From contig JAGOUN010000010.1 in the NCBI GenBank assembly GCA_018061255.1, positions 1 through 35,798 on the forward strand: a stretch of DNA of 35,798 nucleotides, in the 5' to 3' direction. The DNA is from Gammaproteobacteria bacterium. GTDB taxonomy: Bacteria; Pseudomonadota; Gammaproteobacteria; JAGOUN01. A model generated the notes under the pieces. It saw only the letters and a program-made list of their open reading frames with translations, searched no databases and was not told where the DNA came from. The translations under genes and the position numbers were made by a program. Of the stretch, positions 25,378 to 31,023 are shown piece after piece. Position 1 is the stretch's first letter. Every line of letters starts with the position of its first letter.

Positions 25378-25656
25378 TTACTTGAGCTTCCTTTTAATGA
25401 TTTTTTGAGAACTTAGCGTTACACCAGCCTCTTTGGCGAATACATCCCATTTTTCAACCGCAAGCCTCACCTCATCGATAATGTTTAAGGCTTCCTTTGA
25501 GTACTTGGTTAGTGATAGTTCAATGCCTGTTTTTATAAAGCTCTGGTCATATTCAAAAAAAATACGACGATCTTTTAGCGCAAGTCGTCCCATGAAAATT
25601 TTTTCTTGATCTTTCAAAAACGAAATGCGAATCAATGGAGTTGGTTGAAAATTCAT
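25378..25656 (-). pseudogene. HipA toxin remnant: N and C termini fused, kinase core deleted
   Basis: The first about 50 residues (RISFLKDQEKIFMGRLALKDRRIFFEYDQSFIKTGIELS) match the HipA N-terminal subdomain. The last about 35 (IDEVRLAVEKWDVFAKEAGVTLSSQKIIKRKL) match the extreme C terminus of HipA proteins. Everything between, including the P-loop, catalytic Asp and metal-binding DFG-like residues, is absent. The frame is still open, so this is an in-frame internal deletion. A 92-residue product cannot be an active Ser/Thr kinase. It overlaps the hipB-like gene by 4 nt, the usual hipBA layout. It could still bind HipB. Confidence 0.75.
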
Positions 25657-25956
25657 TTCCTTCCCCTTTTTCGTTTCTTGTCATGGATTAATTCGTCGAG
25701 CGTTTTGAACTCTTCAGCAGGTTTCGATTTAAAGAGAGTTTCAAATTCGCTAAGACTTTCTAGAATCAAGGCAATTTTTAATAGTGATTCTAGCGATATA
25801 CAGCCTGTTTGTTCGAATTTTTTGAGAACGCCGTAACTTACTCCTGAACGTTCGGCTAGCGTTCGTTGACTGAAGTTGAGAGACAGTCGTTTTTTTTTGA
25901 GCTTGTCTGGCAAGATGTAGAGCCATTTCGCCAGAAGAAATCATTGTAAGTGACAC
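25653..25956 (-). pseudogene. HipB-like Xre antitoxin, copy 1, frameshifted near its N terminus
   Basis: The helix-turn-helix is clear: LSLNFSQRTLAERSGVSYGVLKKFEQTGCISLESLLKIALILESLSEFETLF, followed by a basic tail ending KKRKRGRK. Copy 2 of the same sequence reads MSLTMISSGEMALHLARQAQKK straight into RLSLNFSQ. Here a run of nine T (25890-25898; nine A on the coding strand) replaces eight in copy 2 and breaks that junction. The HTH frame alone can start at TTG 25913 (MPDKLKKKRLSL), so a shortened repressor may still be made, or slippage on A9 may restore the full frame. The frame runs into the hipA remnant. Confidence 0.7.
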
Positions 25957-25961
25957 TATTG

Positions 25962-25979
25962 TATCTCTTAATAGGGATA
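25962..25979. promoter_or_regulatory. HipB-operator-like site, copy 1
   Basis: TATCTCTTAATAGGGATA fits the E. coli HipB operator pattern TATCC-N8-GGATA with one mismatch, and lies just upstream of the hipB start at 25956. This is the expected place for autoregulation of a hipBA operon. It partly overlaps the 50-bp palindrome. Confidence 0.5.
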
Positions 25980-26024
25980 ATTAAGGTTAAGAGATATTAT
26001 AATATCTTTTAACCTTAATTATCC
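25975..26024. repeat. 50-bp near-perfect palindrome, copy 1
   Basis: The sequence reads GGATAATTAAGGTTAAGAGA to the centre and mirrors itself to end in AACCTTAATTATCC, with a single mismatched pair (48 of 50 positions). TATAAT occurs at its centre. It may be an operator, a cruciform, or the tip of an element. Confidence 0.85.
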
Positions 26025-26082
26025 ATGAATATGATTTTCATTCGTCTCGCCCTTAACTTGTTTAAATTCCCGACCCAGATGC

Positions 26083-26150
26083 GGAAAGATGGCCGAGCGA
26101 CTGAAGGCGCACGCCTGGAAAGTGTGTATACGTCACAAGCGTATCGAGGG
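26083..26150 (+). pseudogene. tRNA-Ser (GGA) fragment, 5' two thirds, copy 1
   Basis: The stretch begins GGAAAGATGGCCGAGCGACT, then GAAGGCGCACGCCTGGAAAG and GTGTGTATACG...CGTATCGAGGG. This is the acceptor 5' strand, D-arm, anticodon arm with GGA at 26117-26119, and the long variable arm of a class II tRNA-Ser, closely like E. coli tRNA-Ser(GGA). After GAGGG the normal T-arm (GGTTCGAATCC) and the acceptor 3' strand are missing. The following TGTCGGACCAACACTC can form a substitute stem-loop but no acceptor partner is seen. Confidence 0.85.
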
Positions 26151-26188
26151 TGTCGGACCAACACTCCGTCGTTATCATGTCTAATAAA

Positions 26189-26216
26189 TAGACAATTAAT
26201 TTTTTTAATCTATAAT
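26189..26216 (+). promoter_or_regulatory. Strong sigma-70 promoter, copy 1
   Basis: TAGACA (26189-26194) and consensus TATAAT (26211-26216) are spaced 16 bp apart. A start near 26223 would give a leader of about 177 nt before the ATG at 26400. The same promoter occurs in copy 2. Confidence 0.6.
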
Positions 26217-26327
26217 AACGTTATGGTTATGACCTGTCCTGAGATTTTCAGACCAAGGTAAATTAGAGATATTGCTGCAGTTGAGACACTATTGCCAGCA
26301 TGAGCAAATACTACTTATGTAGAAAAA

Positions 26328-26371
26328 TAAGCAACCATTCAGAACTAGGGATCTGAACGCTTACTTTTTTT
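26328..26371 (+). terminator. Terminator-like hairpin in the leader, copy 1
   Basis: TAAGC pairs with GCTTA and, inside it, TTCAGA (26338-26343) pairs with TCTGAA (26352-26357). Seven T follow at 26365-26371. It lies 29 nt before the start codon and could be an attenuator, or the end of a small RNA starting near 26223. Confidence 0.45.
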
Positions 26372-26399
26372 AAATAATTGAAAAAAATAAGAGAAAAAC

Positions 26400-27569
26400 A
26401 TGTTGCCTGAAAACCTTTTTGATCTATTTACTCATTATGGTCACCTAATAAAAACCAATGAAATAGAGTTCTTTGACATTCCACGTGAAAGTGTTGGCAA
26501 TGTAATGGCTTGGGAACATTGTATAAGGCGCACACTTGTGAGATTAAAGGGTAGCGATATGGAGCTCCCTTTGAAGAAATATCATATGTGTCTTTATGAT
26601 GAAATGGAAACAGTAAAGCAATTATCTCAACAACAAGCCTTACCCGAAGATGATGGGGTTTATAGTGACTTTAAGTTAACAACCCCCTCTAGCACTGCTG
26701 TTCTATATAGAAGACAAATGCATTTGAATATTGCCGGTCATGGTGTTTATAATAAGATATTAAGCTTTATTTATGGCACTAATAAACTAGTAAATGTATT
26801 AGACCAAAGTGCCCAAGTTAGCCATCAACTAACCAACCGACTTTCTGAACAATTTGGTGGTTTAATATTAGCTTATAAATTTACAGATCCAAAAAATTGT
26901 GCGATTTTCCATTACCGGGATTGGGATACTGCCGAAGTTGAATTCTTTGCCAAAAGAGGATCTCTAGAATGGAACGATTATCTTTTAGATCGTCAGGGCG
27001 AGGGCAAGGTTACTGCATATACAAATCCATTTCTTACATATAATGCAAACCGTTCGATATCACAAGGTATTGATCTAGCAATACATACCGATTCGCGAGA
27101 TGGTCTCCAACCACAAGGTTATTCTAGAAGAGTGGATTATGATCCCATTACTATATATGATGGTAATGGCTTGGAAAATTGTCGTGAAATTGCCGTAAAA
27201 GGCGATCTTACCAATGCCTTACAACTAGATAGCATAAAAATAGATGTTACCCATCCATTTTTTGTTGAAAATGATATAAAGAATTTTCGTGATCTTTTGA
27301 CAAATCAGAGGTTTTTAACACTTCAGAATAAACCCAATGCAGCCACTGGCCCTTGTATTATTAACCCATCTCTTAATGAAACAAATTTATCAAGTTTTTT
27401 GGAGGCGTATGGTAATTTAACTGAAGCCCCTGGCGAGGATTTCTTAAAAGTTGTAAGCGATCATCATCTTATTAGGAGCCAAGTGAGCGCCCCCCCAGCT
27501 GGATTCGCTCGACTATTTCAACCGGACAGTGGCGCTGAAAATCAAGAATCATTCTGCTGCATTATGTGA
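26400..27569 (+). CDS. Unrecognised protein with C-terminal CaaX box (candidate effector)
   Basis: I recognise no family in this 389-residue protein. It has no signal peptide or membrane segment and is mixed helix/strand by appearance. The last four residues are CCIM, a CaaX prenylation motif with Ile at a2 and Met at X, the type used by eukaryotic farnesyltransferase. The preceding region is acidic/polar (DSGAENQESF) with no polybasic stretch. The first six codons (MLPENL) and the whole leader are shared with the gene at 28296, while the rest differs. A part of its sequence (27190-27237, encoding IAVKGDLTNALQLDSIK) recurs as a fragment at 29843-29890. A weak AAGAGA precedes the ATG. Effector status is inference. 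Confidence 0.7.
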   Translation: MLPENLFDLFTHYGHLIKTNEIEFFDIPRESVGNVMAWEHCIRRTLVRLKGSDMELPLKKYHMCLYDEMETVKQLSQQQALPEDDGVYSDFKLTTPSSTAVLYRRQMHLNIAGHGVYNKILSFIYGTNKLVNVLDQSAQVSHQLTNRLSEQFGGLILAYKFTDPKNCAIFHYRDWDTAEVEFFAKRGSLEWNDYLLDRQGEGKVTAYTNPFLTYNANRSISQGIDLAIHTDSRDGLQPQGYSRRVDYDPITIYDGNGLENCREIAVKGDLTNALQLDSIKIDVTHPFFVENDIKNFRDLLTNQRFLTLQNKPNAATGPCIINPSLNETNLSSFLEAYGNLTEAPGEDFLKVVSDHHLIRSQVSAPPAGFARLFQPDSGAENQESFCCIM

Positions 27570-27648
27570 ATTAGCCTTGAACTTGATTTGACAAATTTCT
27601 TGAAAAAGAGAGAGTTCCCGTTTTTGATATAAGTGTTTTCATTTCTTG

Positions 27649-27852
27649 TCATGAAGTAATTCGTCGAGCGTTTTTTAATAATGATTCTAGCGATATACAG
27701 CCTGTTTGTTCGAATTTTTTGAGAACACCGTAACTTACTCCTGAGCGTTCGGCTAGCGTTCGTTGACTGAAGTTGAGAGACAGTCGTTTTTTTTGAGCTT
27801 GTCTGGCAAGATGTAGAGCCATTTCGCCAGAAGAAATCATTGTAAGTGACAC
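27649..27852 (-). pseudogene. HipB-like Xre antitoxin, copy 2, truncated
   Basis: The N-terminal reading frame is intact here (MSLTMISSGEMALHLARQAQKKRLSLNFSQRTL..., eight A in the homopolymer), giving a full helix-turn-helix. A 71-bp deletion relative to copy 1 then shifts the frame, so the protein ends SLESLLKNARRITS at 67 residues. The C-terminal part and the partner hipA are gone. A short DNA-binding protein could still be made. Confidence 0.75.
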
Positions 27853-27857
27853 TATTG

Positions 27858-27875
27858 TATCTCTTAATAGGGATA
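27858..27875. promoter_or_regulatory. HipB-operator-like site, copy 2
   Basis: Identical to the site in copy 1 (TATCTCTTAATAGGGATA), directly upstream of the truncated hipB start at 27852. Confidence 0.5.
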
Positions 27876-27920
27876 ATTAAGGTTAAGAGATATTATAATA
27901 TCTTTTAACCTTAATTATCC
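27871..27920. repeat. 50-bp near-perfect palindrome, copy 2
   Basis: Identical to the palindrome in copy 1, with the same single mismatched pair. Confidence 0.85.
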
Positions 27921-27978
27921 ATGAATATGATTTTCATTCGTCTCGCCCTTAACTTGTTTAAATTCCCGACCCAGATGC

Positions 27979-28046
27979 GGAAAGATGGCCGAGCGACTGA
28001 AGGCGCACGCCTGGAAAGTGTGTATACGTCACAAGCGTATCGAGGG
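27979..28046 (+). pseudogene. tRNA-Ser (GGA) fragment, 5' two thirds, copy 2
   Basis: Identical to the fragment in copy 1, with anticodon GGA at 28013-28015 and the same loss of the T-arm and the 3' acceptor strand. Confidence 0.85.
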
Positions 28047-28084
28047 TGTCGGACCAACACTCCGTCGTTATCATGTCTAATAAA

Positions 28085-28112
28085 TAGACAATTAATTTTT
28101 TTAATCTATAAT
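28085..28112 (+). promoter_or_regulatory. Strong sigma-70 promoter, copy 2
   Basis: TAGACA and TATAAT spaced 16 bp apart, identical to copy 1, about 185 nt before the ATG at 28296. Confidence 0.6.
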
Positions 28113-28223
28113 AACGTTATGGTTATGACCTGTCCTGAGATTTTCAGACCAAGGTAAATTAGAGATATTGCTGCAGTTGAGACACTATTGCCAGCATGAG
28201 CAAATACTACTTATGTAGAAAAA

Positions 28224-28267
28224 TAAGCAACCATTCAGAACTAGGGATCTGAACGCTTACTTTTTTT
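28224..28267 (+). terminator. Terminator-like hairpin in the leader, copy 2
   Basis: Same TAAGC/GCTTA and TTCAGA/TCTGAA stems followed by seven T as in copy 1, 29 nt before the start codon. Confidence 0.45.
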
Positions 28268-28295
28268 AAATAATTGAAAAAAATAAGAGAAAAAC

Positions 28296-29786
28296 ATGTT
28301 GCCTGAAAATCTTGAGGAAATTATAGCGGATATAAATCAGCTTAATCCTAATTTATTGTTTGCTTCTAAGCGGAGCAGAGATAACTATTCCACCCAAAGG
28401 CATCCTCGCTACATAGAGGAAGTTGCTGTTCAAAATGTTCTTGGGAAATCAGTTTTATCAATTTTTGGAGGGGCAGATACAAGTCCACTTGCATCACCAG
28501 ACGTAGAGAATTTATATATTATTGATGCTAACCCCTTCTTATCTAGAGAGTCTATTCAGCATCAAATGATCGAAACGTGCCCCGACTATAACAACTTATT
28601 TCATGAGCATCTTGGCGCTTTCTGCCTAAGATATTTCACGGAACTATATGCTAGCATACCATATTGTCACTCAGATCATGACCACCCTATTAATGGCTTA
28701 TTTACTTTTCTAAAGATGCGATGGGAAGAGCCTCTTACTGACACAACTATTGCCGATGAAGCTGGGTTTTCGCTACAGGATTCATTGCTCAATTCTGTTA
28801 TTCAAAATATCGACAATGTGTTTTTAAATTTGTGGAATTATGAACAGATAAGCGATAGGCCCAAATATGATTTAAGAGATATAGGCTTGAGTACAATTAT
28901 TTTATATCGTCTTCGTTTTTGCTTAGAGGCTACGATAGAAAATATAGAACAATGCGGAGATGATGATATCTATTGTATTTCAATAGAAAAAAAAGATGGG
29001 CGCAAAGCTAAAGTTTACTATGCGTCATGTTTTTTGGGTGAAGACTTGGCTTTAAGAGAGAGGTTTACTTCGTTAATTGCAAGCAACGGGGGTATTACTT
29101 CTGTATTATCCAGAGGTTATCCATCTGCAAATGTTGGAACTGACGTGAAAGGAGACAAATCAGCATTGGCCAGAGAGATACAGTGTCTCGTTCAGGGTTC
29201 AGTGATGAGTGGCTCGCCTGCACCACCTCTTGTTTTTCTGCACCCATACAGGGAAGATGGCGTACCAGAGGTTCTTGGAGGCGAAAGTGAAGTTGGTTCG
29301 CGCAAGACTTCAAAAACACGTACCGAGTATGACGTTTCAGAATATATGACAGTTGTCCGTCAGATGTTCGGTACAGTTGTTGAAGAAACTATTGCAATTC
29401 CAGCAACTCCAGCAAGTACAAGGGGCGCAGCTACTCCAGAAAGCACAAGGGGCTCTGTAGCAACCGGACTAGTCGACACCAGATCTTCTTGTTTTTTCAC
29501 CCCACTTAGTAGACTACATAGTACTGGCAATGCTTTGAATGACTTGCCAAATCGAAACAAGATATTTCAGGCATACGATCCAAAAAAACATGGAGAAATA
29601 CCTGGTTGCCTTTTTGTGGGTAGATCTTTTTCATATCAACCAGATGAAGTCTTGGACCACTTAGGCATTAAATTTTTTACTAGGGATAAAAAAGGTTTGG
29701 ATAATATTGTATACGTTTTAAGTCGTAGGCCAGAACAAACTGTTGCTGAGAGCCATGAAGAGACGAAGAGTCACTTGAAGCGGTGA
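28296..29786 (+). CDS. Unrecognised 496-residue protein (candidate effector)
   Basis: No family is recognised. Residues about 50-82 (GKSVLSIFGGADTSPL ... ENLYIIDANPFL) resemble the first betaalphabeta unit of a Rossmann-type methyltransferase, with a Gly-Gly turn and an Asp at the end of the second strand, but later motifs are not clear. Residues 370-387 hold a short repeat, ATPASTRGA then ATPESTRGS, in a low-complexity linker (about 330-395), suggesting two domains. The C terminus is basic (HLKR). It shares leader and first six residues (MLPENL) with the 26400 gene only. A host-directed role is inference from the neighbourhood. Confidence 0.65.
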   Translation: MLPENLEEIIADINQLNPNLLFASKRSRDNYSTQRHPRYIEEVAVQNVLGKSVLSIFGGADTSPLASPDVENLYIIDANPFLSRESIQHQMIETCPDYNNLFHEHLGAFCLRYFTELYASIPYCHSDHDHPINGLFTFLKMRWEEPLTDTTIADEAGFSLQDSLLNSVIQNIDNVFLNLWNYEQISDRPKYDLRDIGLSTIILYRLRFCLEATIENIEQCGDDDIYCISIEKKDGRKAKVYYASCFLGEDLALRERFTSLIASNGGITSVLSRGYPSANVGTDVKGDKSALAREIQCLVQGSVMSGSPAPPLVFLHPYREDGVPEVLGGESEVGSRKTSKTRTEYDVSEYMTVVRQMFGTVVEETIAIPATPASTRGAATPESTRGSVATGLVDTRSSCFFTPLSRLHSTGNALNDLPNRNKIFQAYDPKKHGEIPGCLFVGRSFSYQPDEVLDHLGIKFFTRDKKGLDNIVYVLSRRPEQTVAESHEETKSHLKR

Positions 29787-29842
29787 AACTAAAAATCACC
29801 TAATAAACTCTGACTATACAATGAATATAAAACGACAAGATG

Positions 29843-29890
29843 TTGCCGTAAAAGGCGATCTTGCCAATGCCTTACAACTAGATATCATAA
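29843..29890 (+). pseudogene. Fragment of the 26400 gene
   Basis: TTGCCGTAAAAGGCGATCTT and the following bases up to ACTAGATATCATAAA match 27190-27237 of the CaaX gene with about two mismatches. No frame continues from it. It is a relic of a duplicated or recombined copy downstream of the second gene. Confidence 0.75.
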
Positions 29891-29895
29891 ATAAA

Positions 29896-29925
29896 AAAGT
29901 GGTCAAGTATTTATTTGACCACTTT
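29896..29925 (-). terminator. Intrinsic terminator of the minus-strand operon
   Basis: AAAGTGGTCAA (29896-29906) and TTGACCACTTT (29915-29925) form a perfect 11-bp stem with an 8-nt loop. On the minus strand the stem is followed directly by a T-run, 22 bp after the stop of the 29948-30556 gene. Confidence 0.85.
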
Positions 29926-29947
29926 CAAGCAAGCAGCATATTATAAC

Positions 29948-30556
29948 TTAATTTAGCTCATAGCGTAGTACATTGTCGCCTTGATTTTTTTCAATTTTTT
30001 CTGCTTCAATCAATGACTTTACAAGTCCAGATTCAGAATCATCTGGTATAGATTGCCCTAAGATAGATTCAATACCAGATTGAACGAGTAAACTATTTAA
30101 TAGTTGAGTGATGTTTTCATCATTAGTGGTAGAAAATCCGTTTATTCCTCCAACCCACATAGGTGTGCCATAGCGATGGCCGCGATATAGAAAATAACTC
30201 AGCATATTTTCAATACTTTCCGAATTCAATCCTTGCAAAGTAATAACATGATTGGGTTTTCCATTTAAGACATGCTCATTGATAATAAAATTTTTTAATT
30301 CCGTACCTAATGGAATGGATCTGAAAAAACAATACTCAAATTCCTTATCCTTTTTCACCATATTAACCTTGTCTTGATCCAGTGATGCATATATCCTTCC
30401 TGTTTCAATAGAGACAGAATGAATTGTACTATCTACAGAGTGTGGTTTTTGTAATTTTTCTGTTTCCCAAATTTTAAAACGTGTTAACGTTGAATTTAAT
30501 GGTAGAAGTCTTGGGATACTTGAAAACCCTCTTTTCGCATTATTAAATATTAACAT
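29948..30556 (-). CDS. Unrecognised protein with mitochondrial-presequence-like N terminus
   Basis: This 202-residue protein matches no family I know. Its N terminus, MLIFNNAKRGFSSIPRLLPL, then NSTLTRFK, is rich in Arg, Lys, Ser and Leu and has no acidic residue in the first 30. It contains R-G-F-S-S, fitting the mitochondrial processing peptidase R-3 cleavage pattern (cut after F11). It is not a bacterial signal peptide, as it lacks a hydrophobic core. The rest is mixed, with YFLYRGHRYGTPMWVGGINGF and an acidic C-terminal third. AAGGAGAG precedes the ATG at a good distance. It is the last gene of the run, before a terminator. Confidence 0.75.
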   Translation of the reverse strand: MLIFNNAKRGFSSIPRLLPLNSTLTRFKIWETEKLQKPHSVDSTIHSVSIETGRIYASLDQDKVNMVKKDKEFEYCFFRSIPLGTELKNFIINEHVLNGKPNHVITLQGLNSESIENMLSYFLYRGHRYGTPMWVGGINGFSTTNDENITQLLNSLLVQSGIESILGQSIPDDSESGLVKSLIEAEKIEKNQGDNVLRYELN

Positions 30557-30601
30557 TACTTTCTCTCCTTTCTTGATTAATTTTTAAAATCATAAAATCA
30601 A

Positions 30602-30925
30602 TTATCTACTCAACTTTTGGGCCTGAGCCTTTCTTAGCACATCCCATCGATATCGAGTTAAAATTAACTCTTTTTCTTTTTCAGGCTTTGCCTTATACAT
30701 ATCAATATCATACCTTTCTCCTTGCACAATTCCCGTTCCGTAGAAAGCCCCATGCTTGCTTAAGTACCAATCTCTCGCGCATAGCTTCTCATGTTCTTCA
30801 GGAGAAAGGCTTGCCAAGTATTTATTCCATTTGTTATTAGCTTGAACCGCATGAAACATACAGTAAGAATTAAATGCAAGGCCAACGCTAGCAATTGCAA
30901 TATTTTTAGTAGTTCTAGCAAACAT
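30602..30925 (-). CDS. Small unrecognised protein with basic N terminus and one membrane segment
   Basis: I choose ATG at 30925 (MFARTTKNIAIASV) because AAGGAC lies 7 nt upstream; an in-frame TTG at 30943 would add six residues. The product is 107 residues. The N terminus has Arg and Lys and no acidic residue for about 40 positions, followed by a hydrophobic stretch (IAIASVGLAFNSYCMFHAV), resembling a mitochondrial presequence-plus-anchor or an uncleaved signal anchor. The remainder is charged and helical (SLSPEEHEKLCARDWYLSKHG ... RYRWDVLRKAQAQKLSR). Function unknown. Confidence 0.7.
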   Translation of the reverse strand: MFARTTKNIAIASVGLAFNSYCMFHAVQANNKWNKYLASLSPEEHEKLCARDWYLSKHGAFYGTGIVQGERYDIDMYKAKPEKEKELILTRYRWDVLRKAQAQKLSR

Positions 30926-31023
30926 TGTACTTGTCCTTATCAAATTTTATGCTAAATAATTTATTCATAATAATGATATATGTAATCTACAAATACCAGA
31001 TTAGTATTTTCTACTAGATATTT

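Larger units (their letters stand above)
25674..26417. repeat. Duplicated cassette, copy 1
   Basis: From about 25786 to about 26417 this is nearly identical to 27683-28313 (offset 1,896 bp, 1,897 before the T-run), with only a few substitutions in the hipB part and none seen after 25900. The left part (25674-25786) matches 27642-27683 apart from a 71-bp segment missing in copy 2. The cassette holds most of hipB, operator-like DNA, a 50-bp palindrome, a tRNA-Ser fragment, a promoter, a hairpin leader and the first six codons of the next gene. Confidence 0.95.
27642..28313. repeat. Duplicated cassette, copy 2
   Basis: This is the second copy of the cassette at 25674-26417. It lacks 71 bp inside the hipB part and one T in the homopolymer run, and has isolated substitutions there. 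From the homopolymer to the start codon it appears identical. It precedes a different gene. Confidence 0.95.

Noticed and set aside
26025-26261. 78-codon open frame, also at 27921-28157
   Set aside because: It reads through the tRNA-Ser fragment and the promoter. Being identical in both copies only reflects the DNA duplication.
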